Assembly (NCBI GenBank): GCA_937927725.1
Contig: CALBSE010000058.1
Span: forward strand, 1-30,061
DNA: 30,061 nt
Direction of reading: 5' to 3'
DNA from: an uncultured Actinomycetes bacterium
GTDB lineage: Bacteria > Actinomycetota > Acidimicrobiia > Acidimicrobiales > Acidimicrobilacustridaceae
Shown: positions 9,123 through 17,793 of the stretch, one piece after another
Layout of the letters: every line of letters begins with the position of its first letter
How positions within the stretch are numbered: the first letter of the stretch is position 1
The notes under the pieces: generated by a model
Seen by the model: only the letters and a program-made list of their open reading frames with translations
What the model was told of the DNA's origin: nothing
The model's database searches: none
Made by a program: the position numbers and the translations under genes

Positions 9123-10313
9123 CTAGTTCGTTGGGGTCTTAGGGTTCGGCCCAGTCCACGTCGCGTTCGCCACGTTGTCGAGCCAGTTGTCGAGGGCGAG
9201 ATCGTTGACGTTGTCGTCGATGTTGTGGGTGCCCTGCGGCGGGAGGTCGTACCAGGTCTCATCCGGGCCGGATGCTGCAGCCCAAGCGTCGATCTCAGGC
9301 ATTCCCTGTGTAGAAATCAGAACCAACGTGTCGAGGCCGCCGTAGGCGAAATACGCGGGCGGCAACGTGACGCCGTTGGTCTTCGCCGCCTTTGTGTAGG
9401 TGATCGGTGAGAACTGATTCACAACGGCTTCGTTGCACTGGGGCATGCCGGGGACATACGGCGGGTTCTGCAATGAACAACCCAGCAGCGCCTCTTGTCC
9501 CGGAGGCGCAATGCCTCCAGCGAGGTACAGCGTGTTGAGGTCACTCGGGGCCACCATGGCGATGACTCCATCGAAGGAAAGTTTCACCTTCTTGAGATCA
9601 GAAGAAATCGTCGGATCGATGAACTGACCCGACGATGCCGTAAGCGCTTCCATCAACGCAAGGTGTCCGCCTGCAGAACCACCCGAAATGATGAAGGTCG
9701 ACATGTCGAGATCGAGCTTCTTCGCGTTCGCAACGATGTAACGCATCGCGTGGTCAACATCGTTCATGATTTGTGCCGCACGAATGCCGGGCCCCGCCGT
9801 TGAGGTCGCCAATCGATAGTCGATCGACACAATGTCCCAACCCGAAGACAACTGAGGCTTCAGTTCGTTGAGTACGCCGTCCGACGCAAGTTTGCTCAGC
9901 TGTGCGAACTCTGCTGTTCGCTCCTGCTCTTCTTGCGCCTGAATAATCGCGGAGGTGTTCTGCTGCATCGAACCCCCCTCCCAGGCCCCGCCATGGATGT
10001 AGACGATCGTGCCTTGCGGATCGCCAGACGACTGGAAGACCTCAAGATTCTGATTTGGATCGGAGCCATAGGACACAACCGTTGGCGTTGACGCGTCGGT
10101 CATGAGATCAGTCGCTTGTACTGGCGGAGTCCATGCGGGAACCGAAACCGGCGTATTTGGAACTGAGGTCGACGACGGTGACGATGCAGAAGATGCTGTG
10201 GTGCTCGTCGAAGAGGAATCTTTCGAAGAACACGCAACAACCAGTACAAAAAACGCCGATGTCAGAACAACGGCAGCAAGGCGTCCGCGGTTCGACCAAA
10301 CATCCAGCGACAT
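9123..10313 (-). CDS. Secreted alpha/beta-hydrolase lipoprotein (esterase/lipase type)
   Basis: A 396-residue alpha/beta hydrolase with a lipoprotein signal: basic start, hydrophobic helix and a lipobox ending VVAC (Cys28), followed by a long Ser/Thr linker to about residue 55. The esterase features are all present: the oxyanion HGGAWEGG at 107-113, nucleophile Ser213 in GGSAGG, acid Asp328 in GGLDTLV and His363 in GTHN. This is the hormone-sensitive-lipase-like or carboxylesterase group, acting outside the membrane on an ester substrate that cannot be named. Its ATG is five bases after the acyl-CoA synthetase stop, so the two are in one operon; together they could release a fatty or aromatic acid by hydrolysis and activate it with CoA. 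Confidence 0.88.
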   Translation of the reverse strand: MSLDVWSNRGRLAAVVLTSAFFVLVVACSSKDSSSTSTTASSASSPSSTSVPNTPVSVPAWTPPVQATDLMTDASTPTVVSYGSDPNQNLEVFQSSGDPQGTIVYIHGGAWEGGSMQQNTSAIIQAQEEQERTAEFAQLSKLASDGVLNELKPQLSSGWDIVSIDYRLATSTAGPGIRAAQIMNDVDHAMRYIVANAKKLDLDMSTFIISGGSAGGHLALMEALTASSGQFIDPTISSDLKKVKLSFDGVIAMVAPSDLNTLYLAGGIAPPGQEALLGCSLQNPPYVPGMPQCNEAVVNQFSPITYTKAAKTNGVTLPPAYFAYGGLDTLVLISTQGMPEIDAWAAASGPDETWYDLPPQGTHNIDDNVNDLALDNWLDNVANATWTGPNPKTPTN

Positions 10314-10318
10314 CTTTG

Positions 10319-12007
10319 CTAACTCAATTCTGCAGAAATCTCTGCTTCAAGTTCGTGCTTCAAAACTTTACCGGTCGCGTTGTAGGGAAGAGCATCACGG
10401 AAGATGACGTGCGTCGGAACCTTGTAACGAGAAAGTTCCTCGCCCACCCACGTCTTTACGCCGTCGTGGTCGAGTGTTGAACCGGGCTTCCGAACAACAA
10501 CTGCGGCAACTTCTTGGCCAAGCTGATGGTGCGGTACACCGACGACTGCAACTTCGGCAACGTCAGGGTGTTCCTCAAGTCGATGTTCGATTTCGATCGG
10601 GTAAATATTCTCTCCACCACGAATGATCATGTCTCGCATTCGGCTTTCGAGAAACAGCACTCCGTCGGCAATCCGGCCGTAGTCACCTGTGCGATACCAA
10701 CGTCGTTTATCAAGAGCTTTTGCCGAAGCCTGAGGGTTGTCCCAATACCCGAGGAACACAACTGCGCCACGTATGCATATTTCGCCGACCTCGCCGTCTT
10801 CGACAACGTTGTCATTTTCATCACGAATCTCGAGTTCACACATTGTTTCAACGGTGCCAACCGAAGCGGGCCATTCGTCCATCGCAATGCCGCCCAAGCG
10901 AGAGCCCGATCCGAGGGTTTCGCTCATGCCATACCCAACACCCAAGCGAGCCTGTGGCAACTTCTTGGCCATCAAACGGAGGAGCTCTGGCGAATAGGTG
11001 GCGCCGCCTCCGCCAACCACCGTGACGCTTGATGTGTCGTACTTATCAAAATCGGGATGTTCAAGTAACCGCCAGAACTGTGTCGGGACTGCACTCCAAC
11101 CGCCCACGGAATGTTCCTGCGTAAGTTCAAGGTGAGTGGTTTCACTCCACGAACCGACTGGCGGAAAGACCAATTTTGAACCCGTGTAATGCGCGGTGAT
11201 CAACGGCACGACACCGGAAACATGGAAGAGCGGCCCGACCATAATGCTCGACGGCTGTTTTGGTGCCGGTGCACCCGCTGCTGGAGCAGGTTGTGGCGCA
11301 AGTACTGCACCAACCGCGCCTGCAAGCGTCGCAGCGCTGGGGAAGTGCACAAAGTTGCGATGTGAAAGGCATGCGGCTTTCGGCCGGCCCGTTGTTCCAC
11401 TCGTAAAAAGCAGCACCGCAGGATCATCTTCGTCGATTGCAACCGTGGGCAGCGAAGGATCATCAGCATGAGCAGGACCAAGAAGATGATCAAGCTCGGA
11501 AAGATCGTGGACTGCAACATCATCGGGCAAGCCCGCTTCAAGCAAACGCTTCATACGAGGTCCATCAGCGAACACAAGGCGTGGTTTCGATAATTCGATG
11601 CCGTACAGGAGCTCAGCGGGTGTCCACCAACCATTGAGACTGGAAACAATCGCCCCACTCGCCAACGTCGCCCACCAACCGATGACGTACGGCGCCAGGT
11701 TGGCCGAAGCGAACGCGACGCGATCGCCCTTCACGACACCGCGCTCGGCGAACCAGGCCGCAACCCGAGCCGTCGATGCCTGCACGTCGTTAAAGGTCAG
11801 GGTGATATCGGGAAACACCAGATTGGGAAGATCGCCATGGCGAGCGGTGAAGGTGGTCAGGACCTCTCGGATATTGCCGAGACGATTCTTGAAGACCTTG
11901 CACTCCACCCCAAGAACGGACTCGGTCGCGATCTCAAAGGGGGCGCCGGGAGCGAACAGTACGTCGGCTCCGGCCGGCGGTTCCCAGATCCATGTCGTTC
12001 CAGCCAT
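10319..12007 (-). CDS. Acyl-CoA synthetase (AMP-binding family)
   Basis: A 562-residue ANL-superfamily ligase that activates a carboxylic acid to its CoA thioester through an acyl-AMP. The P-loop-like motif FTSGTTGRPK is at 201-210, followed by YGMSETLGSGS, the RTGDYGRI hinge region, RGGENIYPIEIE and the catalytic Lys547 in NATGKVLK. The set is complete, so an active enzyme is expected. An alanine/proline-rich insert follows the first motif. Fatty or aromatic acid specificity cannot be read from the sequence. A ribosome site (AGGGAGAG) precedes the ATG. It shares a 106-base divergent intergenic region with the molybdenum hydroxylase gene and leads the esterase lipoprotein gene. Confidence 0.93.
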   Translation of the reverse strand: MAGTTWIWEPPAGADVLFAPGAPFEIATESVLGVECKVFKNRLGNIREVLTTFTARHGDLPNLVFPDITLTFNDVQASTARVAAWFAERGVVKGDRVAFASANLAPYVIGWWATLASGAIVSSLNGWWTPAELLYGIELSKPRLVFADGPRMKRLLEAGLPDDVAVHDLSELDHLLGPAHADDPSLPTVAIDEDDPAVLLFTSGTTGRPKAACLSHRNFVHFPSAATLAGAVGAVLAPQPAPAAGAPAPKQPSSIMVGPLFHVSGVVPLITAHYTGSKLVFPPVGSWSETTHLELTQEHSVGGWSAVPTQFWRLLEHPDFDKYDTSSVTVVGGGGATYSPELLRLMAKKLPQARLGVGYGMSETLGSGSRLGGIAMDEWPASVGTVETMCELEIRDENDNVVEDGEVGEICIRGAVVFLGYWDNPQASAKALDKRRWYRTGDYGRIADGVLFLESRMRDMIIRGGENIYPIEIEHRLEEHPDVAEVAVVGVPHHQLGQEVAAVVVRKPGSTLDHDGVKTWVGEELSRYKVPTHVIFRDALPYNATGKVLKHELEAEISAELS

Positions 12008-12101
12008 TGCGTCTCTCCCTAGATGTGAGTCACGTGATGGTTGTCGGGTTCAGGGCCCAACGCAACTATCACTGACACCGACCCGGAGCCCGCGCTCCCG
12101 G

Positions 12102-12107
12102 TAGCGT
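12102..12107 (+). promoter_or_regulatory. Putative -10 box (TAGCGT) of a leaderless transcript
   Basis: TAGCGT lies exactly six bases before the ATG at 12114. No ribosome site is present before that start. Confidence 0.5.
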
Positions 12108-12113
12108 CCCGGC

Positions 12114-14369
12114 ATGAGCATTTTGGGGAATCGAGTTGTTCGCAAAGAAGATCCGGCACTACTCACGACCGGCGGAACCTACGTCGACGACATCAGCGTC
12201 GACGACGCCCTCCATGTCGTCTATGTCCGCTCGATGGTCGCCCACGGCGAAATCACCTCGATCGACACCTCCGAGGCTCGTAGCGCGCCCGGTGTCGTTG
12301 ATGTCGTAACGAACGCTGATCTCACCATTGGTGAAATCAAACCGTTTATGTTGCTGAATCAGCTGCTCACTCGCCCCGTCTTAGCTCGTGACCGCGTTCG
12401 TTATGTCGGTGAACCCATCGTTGCGGTCGTTGCCGAAACCCGCGCTGCAGCAGTTGATGCTGCCGAGCTCGTCATCGTTGACATCGACTCGCTTCCGGTA
12501 ATCATCGATCCTCGTGACGCACTCGCCGACGACGCCATTCATTTGTTCCCGGCCGTCGCAACAAACATTGCGATGCATTCCGAGCACCACGGAGAGCCAA
12601 TTTCATTTGCCGATTGCGATGTTGTCGTCACGCAGACGACGGTGAATCAACGACTTGCACCCGCCCCAATCGAAAATCGAAGTGCAATCGCATGGTGGGA
12701 GGAGGGTCGCTTAATCCTTGAACTTGGTTGCCAGGGAACCCATCCCATCCGCAACACGATTTCAGAAATATACGGACTTGAGCACGATCAAATGCGCGTG
12801 ATCTGTCCCGATGTCGGCGGCGGCTTCGGAGCAAAGGCACACGCTGCTCCGGAAGCAGTTGTTCTCGGAGAACTTTCTCGTCGCACCGGACGACCGGTCC
12901 GTTGGACCGAAACACGTTCCGAGAATATGACTGGCATGGGTCACGGTCGCGGCCAAATTCAAACCGTCACTCTCGGTGGAACCAAAGACGGAGACCTTCT
13001 CGCGTACAAAATCGAGATTCTCCAAGACGCCGGCGGCTACCCGAACATGGGTGCAATCCTCCCCTATGCAACGCGCATCATGGCAACCGGCGTCTACGAC
13101 ATTCCTGCGGTCGAGGTGTCATCGAAGTCCGTCGCCACCAACACCACCCCAACCGGTGCGTATCGAGGCGCCGGTCGTCCCGAAGCAAGCGCTGCGCTTG
13201 AACGTGCCGTCGACCTCTTCGCCGATGAAGCAGGGCTTGACCCCGCCGAGGTTCGTCGCCGGAACTTTGTACAGCCCGACGCGTTCCCATTTACAACTCC
13301 TACCGGAACGACCTACGACAGCGGCAACTACGAGGAATCGCTCGACCGCGCGCTCGCTGCAGCCGGTTACAACGAACTTCTTGAAGAACAAGCCCGTCGG
13401 CGCGCGGCAGACGATCGTCGGTTGATGGGTATCGGCATTGCCACCTATGTCGAGATCACTGGCGCTGGCGTTGGCAGCGAATACGGATCCGTTGAAATTC
13501 TGGCCGACGGAAGCGCTCGAGTCGTCACAGGATCAAACCCCTACGGCCAGGGCCACATCACATCCTGGTCAATGCTCGTTTCTGATCAAACCGGCATTCC
13601 GCTTGATCGAATCGAAGTTGTTTATGGCGATACTGATCTCGTTCCTACTGGTGAAACCACCGGTGGCTCGCGTTCTCTTCAAATCGCCGGAAGCGCAGTG
13701 TTCGACGCAACAGGCAAGGTCGTCGAGATTGCCCGCCAACGCGCTGCCGAACTTCTTGAAGCCAACCCCGCCGACATCGTCCTCGATACTGACTCTGGCC
13801 GATTCCACGTCGCAGGAACTCCGGCCGTCAGTCTTGGCTGGGAGGACATCGGCGCAACATCAAGCGATGAGGCAAATCAGTTATTCGCTCTCTCCGATTT
13901 CACCGCAAGCGGGCCGACCTTCCCATTCGGCACGCACGTTGCCGTCGTAGAAATTGATTCCGATACCGGCAAGGTCGAACTTCGCCGCATGATTGCTTGC
14001 GACGACGCTGGCGTCATTCTCAATCCGCTTCTTGTCGATGGTCAGGTTCACGGCGGGCTCGCGCAAGGTATTTCGCAAGCACTGTTCGAAGAGGTCCGCT
14101 ACGACGAGGACGGAAATCCGCTGAGCACCACGCTGCTCGATTACCTCATGCCATCGGCAGCTGAATTTCCACAATTTGAACGCGTCGAGCTCGAAACACC
14201 TTCGCCAATCAATCCTCTTGGAGCGAAGGGCATCGGCGAATCGGGAACAATCGGCTCGACGCCAGCAGTGCAAAACGCCGTCATCGATGCCGTTTCACAC
14301 CTTGGCATTCGCCATATCGACATGCCCCTCACTCCCGAACGAGTGTGGCGCGCAATCAACGGGATCTGA
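12114..14369 (+). CDS. Molybdenum hydroxylase large subunit (xanthine/CO dehydrogenase family, CoxL-like form II)
   Basis: A 751-residue molybdopterin-binding subunit of the xanthine oxidase family. It has GGGFGAK at 235-241, AYRGAGR at 349-355 and the conserved base Glu709 in GAKGIGESG. True (form I) carbon monoxide dehydrogenase has AYRCSFR at the second site, so this form II sequence should not be read as CO dehydrogenase; hydroxylation of an aromatic or N-heterocyclic compound or aldehyde is more likely. The family normally works as a trimer with an FAD subunit and a [2Fe-2S] subunit, and neither gene is adjacent. The next gene, an F420-type oxidoreductase, begins one base after this stop. 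A TANNNT box six bases before the ATG suggests a leaderless transcript. Confidence 0.92.
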   Translation: MSILGNRVVRKEDPALLTTGGTYVDDISVDDALHVVYVRSMVAHGEITSIDTSEARSAPGVVDVVTNADLTIGEIKPFMLLNQLLTRPVLARDRVRYVGEPIVAVVAETRAAAVDAAELVIVDIDSLPVIIDPRDALADDAIHLFPAVATNIAMHSEHHGEPISFADCDVVVTQTTVNQRLAPAPIENRSAIAWWEEGRLILELGCQGTHPIRNTISEIYGLEHDQMRVICPDVGGGFGAKAHAAPEAVVLGELSRRTGRPVRWTETRSENMTGMGHGRGQIQTVTLGGTKDGDLLAYKIEILQDAGGYPNMGAILPYATRIMATGVYDIPAVEVSSKSVATNTTPTGAYRGAGRPEASAALERAVDLFADEAGLDPAEVRRRNFVQPDAFPFTTPTGTTYDSGNYEESLDRALAAAGYNELLEEQARRRAADDRRLMGIGIATYVEITGAGVGSEYGSVEILADGSARVVTGSNPYGQGHITSWSMLVSDQTGIPLDRIEVVYGDTDLVPTGETTGGSRSLQIAGSAVFDATGKVVEIARQRAAELLEANPADIVLDTDSGRFHVAGTPAVSLGWEDIGATSSDEANQLFALSDFTASGPTFPFGTHVAVVEIDSDTGKVELRRMIACDDAGVILNPLLVDGQVHGGLAQGISQALFEEVRYDEDGNPLSTTLLDYLMPSAAEFPQFERVELETPSPINPLGAKGIGESGTIGSTPAVQNAVIDAVSHLGIRHIDMPLTPERVWRAINGI

Positions 14370-14370
14370 C

Positions 14371-15363
14371 ATGCGTATAGGCCTCTTCATTTCTGAAACC
14401 GGCACGCATGGCTCAACCATTGACGATCTCGTCTCTCGCGCGGTGTGGGCGGAAGGGAATGGCATCGATACAGGATGGGTCCCACACATCCCCTGGAGTC
14501 TTGATGCGCTTACCGCGCTCGCAATCGTCGGTCGCGAAACCTCACGCATCGAACTTGGCACGGCCGTCGTTCCAACCTGGTCACATCATCCCTATGGCAT
14601 GGCTCAGCACGCGCTTACGACACAAGCAGCATGTAACGGCCGCCTGGCATTTGGCATCGGCCCCTCGCATCGCAACGTCGCCGAGAATTGGTACGGCGCC
14701 AATTACGACGGTGTCATTCATCATGTGCGCGACTACGTCAGCGTTCTCGATGCGTGTTCAAACGCTCAAGTTGAAGCGAACGACACAAATGGCGGACCCG
14801 GCGGAATGGGCGGCACGGTTTCCTTTCAAGGCGATCGCTACGTAGTGCAGTCTTTGCTCGACGTTCCGGGTGCAACACCAGTTCCTGTGTTCCTGGCAGC
14901 CCTTGCGCCACTCATGCTGAAACTCGCTGGAGAACGTGCGGCAGGAACGATTACGTGGATGTGCGACGAGCACACGCATTCGACTCATGTGCTTCCCAAA
15001 CTTTCCGCTGCTGCACATGCTGCTGGCCGTGAGACACCTCGAGTGATCGCTGGCCTTCCTCTTGCCGTTTGCGATGACAGTTCAAAGGGCAAAGAAATAG
15101 CGGAACTCAAATTCGGCATGTACCGACATATGCCGAACTACGCCCGCATGCTCGAACTCGGCGAAAGCGGATCGCCCTCAGAGGTCGCAGTTATCGGCAA
15201 CGAGGAGCAGGTCACCGAACGACTTGCGTCCTACGAAGCTTCCGGCGTTACCGACCTTGCGGCAATGACTTTTGCCGTTGGCGACTCAGAAGGCGAACGC
15301 TCCGAAAGTGTGGAGCGAACCCGCCAACTGCTTGCAAAACTCGCCCGCGCGAATCGCACTTAG
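14371..15363 (+). CDS. F420-dependent LLM-class oxidoreductase coupled to the molybdenum hydroxylase gene
   Basis: A 330-residue luciferase-like protein starting MRIGLFISETGTHGSTIDDL. It shows SRIELGTAVVPTWSHHPYGMAQ and GRLAFGIGPSHR, which fit the F420-binding branch, possibly the TIGR03564 (MSMEG_4879) group. The reading frame continues upstream into the previous gene, but the ATG at 14371 is right: similarity starts there and it lies one base after the stop of the molybdenum hydroxylase, so translation is probably coupled. The pairing suggests the two enzymes act on the same compound. Its stop codon overlaps the convergent rlmB stop by four bases. Substrate and direction of reaction are unknown. 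Confidence 0.87.
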   Translation: MRIGLFISETGTHGSTIDDLVSRAVWAEGNGIDTGWVPHIPWSLDALTALAIVGRETSRIELGTAVVPTWSHHPYGMAQHALTTQAACNGRLAFGIGPSHRNVAENWYGANYDGVIHHVRDYVSVLDACSNAQVEANDTNGGPGGMGGTVSFQGDRYVVQSLLDVPGATPVPVFLAALAPLMLKLAGERAAGTITWMCDEHTHSTHVLPKLSAAAHAAGRETPRVIAGLPLAVCDDSSKGKEIAELKFGMYRHMPNYARMLELGESGSPSEVAVIGNEEQVTERLASYEASGVTDLAAMTFAVGDSEGERSESVERTRQLLAKLARANRT

Positions 15364-16499
15364 TCGACGTTCGTTGCCGCAAGTCGGCGACGCGTAACTT
15401 CGTAACAGGCAAGCGCGCCTGCAGCCGACACGTTGAGTGAGGCCACTTCACCAAGAAGAGGAATGCCGGCCACTGCATCGCAACGCTCGCGCACGAGTCG
15501 CGAAAGTCCTTTGCCTTCAGCCCCCATAACGAGACACACCGGTTCGTCGGCAACCGTGAGGTTGAACAGGTCGGTATCGCCACCCATATCGAGACCGACG
15601 ACCCAAACGCCTGCGGCACGAAGTTCGCTGATCGCGTTTGGTAGACCACCAACAAGTGCCATCGGCAAATACTCAACGGCACCAGCAGCTGACTTCGTAA
15701 CCGTGGGCGTGATGTGCACTGCACGATGTTTCGGAAGCACAACACCGGTCACACCAGCGCACTCGGCCGAGCGAAGCAATGCGCCGAGGTTGCCCGGATC
15801 AGTAACACCATCCATTGCGAGCAAGAACGGGGGTGCGCCGTTCGCGCTCTTCCGCTTTGCAAGATCGAAAAGGTCGTGATCTTCAAGTTCATCGGCGCGA
15901 GCGACGACACCTTGCGGAGATTCGGTGCGTGCGACGCTGAACAACTTGGTACGAGTGACTTCACGCACTGGAATTTTCATGTCCTGCGCGAGTTCGATGA
16001 TGTCGAGCAGTGTGTCGTTGTTTTCTTGTTCCTCAGCGACCATGACTTCACGAACACGACGTCGGCCAGCGAGCAATAACTCGCGAACTGCTTGACGGCC
16101 TTCGACCTGATCGCCACCAAGTCCACGAGGAATTGCTTGACCGCGCGCAATCGGACGATCACCTTCGCCGCGAGCGCGACGGGTGCCGCCGGGACGATCA
16201 GCTTTTCGCACCGACGCGGCGGCATGACGAGCTTGCTTTGCTTCAACAGCCTTCTTCGCTGCCGAAGACATTGGCTTCGAGCCCTTCGCCGCACCCTTGG
16301 CGGGTGCTGCTGCCTTCGGCATGGCGCCACGTTTTGCCGCGGGGGCGCGCTTGGTGCCTCCGCGAGGTGCCGCTGCCTTACGACTCGACTTTGGGCCAGC
16401 AGCTTTTCCGCGCGGACCGCCCTTCGATGACTTTGGTCCCGATGACTTCGGTCCCTTTGCCGACTTTCCGCCGCTACGACCCCCGCGTGCCGGGCTCAT
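15360..16499 (-). CDS. rlmB: RlmB-type 23S rRNA 2'-O-methyltransferase (SpoU/TrmH family) with long basic tail
   Basis: Methylates the ribose of G2251 (E. coli numbering) in the 23S rRNA P-loop using S-adenosylmethionine. The catalytic half carries the three SpoU motifs: NLGALLRSAECAG, VMGAEGKGLS and SLNVSAAGALACYE. The substrate-binding domain starts with VEGRQAVRE at about residue 132. Residues 1 to about 128 form a Lys/Arg/Ala/Gly/Pro-rich, probably disordered tail with three GPKSS repeats, longer than in E. coli RlmB (about 245 residues in all). The ATG overlaps the ispF stop by four bases, giving a coupled ispD-ispF-rlmB operon. Another 2'-O-methylated target within the family is possible. 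Confidence 0.9.
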   Translation of the reverse strand: MSPARGGRSGGKSAKGPKSSGPKSSKGGPRGKAAGPKSSRKAAAPRGGTKRAPAAKRGAMPKAAAPAKGAAKGSKPMSSAAKKAVEAKQARHAAASVRKADRPGGTRRARGEGDRPIARGQAIPRGLGGDQVEGRQAVRELLLAGRRRVREVMVAEEQENNDTLLDIIELAQDMKIPVREVTRTKLFSVARTESPQGVVARADELEDHDLFDLAKRKSANGAPPFLLAMDGVTDPGNLGALLRSAECAGVTGVVLPKHRAVHITPTVTKSAAGAVEYLPMALVGGLPNAISELRAAGVWVVGLDMGGDTDLFNLTVADEPVCLVMGAEGKGLSRLVRERCDAVAGIPLLGEVASLNVSAAGALACYEVTRRRLAATNVD

Positions 16500-16969
16500 C
16501 GTTCAACCACCGCAACTGCGAAGCAAGCAATACCTTCGCCGCGACCGATTGCACCGAGGCCCTCAGCTCGGTTTCCCTTCACCGTAACCGGAGCACCAAC
16601 GGCGCCAGAAAGCCGCTGACACATTTCGTCACGTCGAGGCGCCAACTTGGGGCGCTCGCAAACGACTGCGGCATCGACGTTGCCTGGTTCAAATCCTGAT
16701 TCGCGAACGAGTCGAGCGACTTCACTGAGAAGGCCGATGCTGTCTGCACCCGCCCACTTTGGATCGGTATCGGGAAAGTGCTGGCCAATATCGCCAAGAC
16801 CCGCCGCGCCCAGCAATGCGTCGGCGCACGCGTGAGCCACCACATCAGCATCGCTGTGGCCAATTAATCCGGGTTCCCCGTCGAACACCACGCCACCGAG
16901 AACCAGTTTTCGAGCCGGGTCATCAGAGAACGCGTGCACGTCGAAACCTTGTCCGACTCGTACCGTCAT
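16496..16969 (-). CDS. ispF: IspF, 2-C-methyl-D-erythritol 2,4-cyclodiphosphate synthase
   Basis: Fifth step of the MEP isoprenoid pathway: closes the cyclic diphosphate and releases CMP. At 157 residues it has the normal length. The metal ligands Asp10 and His12 (GFDVHAF) and the GHSDADVVAHA region with its histidines are present, as is LGDIGQHFPD. The late signature normally reading ATTTEGLG is GNRAEGLG here (132-139), before an intact GRGEGI; the threonines that usually line the cytidine-diphosphate pocket are therefore replaced. It starts nine bases after the ispD stop and overlaps rlmB by four bases. A downstream pathway user, a polyprenyl diphosphate synthase, begins at 29505. Confidence 0.96.
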   Translation of the reverse strand: MTVRVGQGFDVHAFSDDPARKLVLGGVVFDGEPGLIGHSDADVVAHACADALLGAAGLGDIGQHFPDTDPKWAGADSIGLLSEVARLVRESGFEPGNVDAAVVCERPKLAPRRDEMCQRLSGAVGAPVTVKGNRAEGLGAIGRGEGIACFAVAVVER

Positions 16970-16978
16970 CCCTTCAAC

Positions 16979-17692
16979 CTACCCGAGGGTCTCGAAGAGA
17001 ACTGCGGCGATGGCCAGATCGTTGGGACCGGTGATCTTGATATTGGTCGGTTCGCCATCAATCACGACCACTGTTCCGCCAATTGCTTCGACCAACGCAG
17101 CATCGTCAGTTGCCCCTGCAGAACCGGCATGGGCAGCACGAAGAATGTCTGCTCGGAAGGCTTGAGGGGTCTGAACCGCGACCAACGTCGAACGATCGGG
17201 AGTTTCGGCAACAACGGATTGGCCAACGTGATCGTGAGCGATTCGCTTGATTGTGTCGGTGACGGGAATCGCCGGGATCGCCGCATCGGCACCACCGTGG
17301 ACCGCGGCGACCACCGCCTGGTGCAAGTTCCCCGAGGCAAGCGGTCGCGCCGCATCATGGACGACGATGACCGCTGCATCCTCGTCAATGACAGCAAGCG
17401 CAGCTCGAACCGAATCGGCGCGTTCACTTCCACCGATCACCGCAACATCGGCAGCACCGCTTTCCACAAGTTCGGCACCTTCGCGCTCTTGGCCCGGAGC
17501 AAGAACAACGACAACGTGATCGGCTGCAGCACGGCTCACTGCAAGCGAATGATCAATCACTCGATCATCACCAAGAAGTTCATACTGCTTCGGCGTCCCG
17601 CCAAAGCGGCGACTCGATCCAGCGGCAAGCACAATCGTCCACACCGGGCCATCGGTCGGTACCGATTCCCCGGACGTCACCGCGCTGACCAT
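16979..17692 (-). CDS. ispD: IspD, 2-C-methyl-D-erythritol 4-phosphate cytidylyltransferase
   Basis: Third step of the MEP pathway: joins MEP and CTP. The CTP-binding loop IVLAAGSSRRFGG, then TPKQYELLG, VVHDAARPL, VTDTIKR and TPQAF are all present. I chose the ATG at 17690-17692, giving 237 residues, because the frame upstream lacks family similarity and begins with TTG at 17749; the ten or so residues before the CTP loop remain variable. CATGGT six bases before this ATG is a near match to the leaderless -10 pattern but lacks its first T. It heads ispD-ispF-rlmB and is divergent from the Crp-type regulator. In many actinobacteria carD precedes ispD; it does not here. Confidence 0.94.
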   Translation of the reverse strand: MVSAVTSGESVPTDGPVWTIVLAAGSSRRFGGTPKQYELLGDDRVIDHSLAVSRAAADHVVVVLAPGQEREGAELVESGAADVAVIGGSERADSVRAALAVIDEDAAVIVVHDAARPLASGNLHQAVVAAVHGGADAAIPAIPVTDTIKRIAHDHVGQSVVAETPDRSTLVAVQTPQAFRADILRAAHAGSAGATDDAALVEAIGGTVVVIDGEPTNIKITGPNDLAIAAVLFETLG

Positions 17693-17780
17693 TTCGCAAC
17701 CATGAATGAAGAGGCTAGGCGAGGTGAACACTTTGCAGTCGTTGACCAAGGGACCGACGTCACACCCTGCCTTGCGCCGC

Positions 17781-17786
17781 TAGAGT
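17781..17786 (+). promoter_or_regulatory. Putative -10 box (TAGAGT) of a leaderless regulator transcript
   Basis: TAGAGT lies seven bases before the GTG start at 17794. A CGTCAC hexamer stands 17 bases upstream of it, as also before the TACGTT box at 5019, which may be chance. Confidence 0.5.
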
Positions 17787-17793
17787 CGGAGCC

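Noticed and set aside
12114..14369. Carbon monoxide dehydrogenase large subunit
   Set aside because: The active-site loop is AYRGAGR, not the AYRCSFR of form I CO dehydrogenase, and no CoxM/CoxS genes are adjacent.
14176..14370. Upstream extension of the oxidoreductase gene at 14371
   Set aside because: It lies inside the molybdenum hydroxylase gene in another frame and lacks similarity; the ATG one base past the preceding stop fits better.
17694..17793. A Crp operator between ispD and the Crp-type gene
   Set aside because: Only fragments such as GTCAC are present; no TGTGA-N6-TCACA palindrome could be read.
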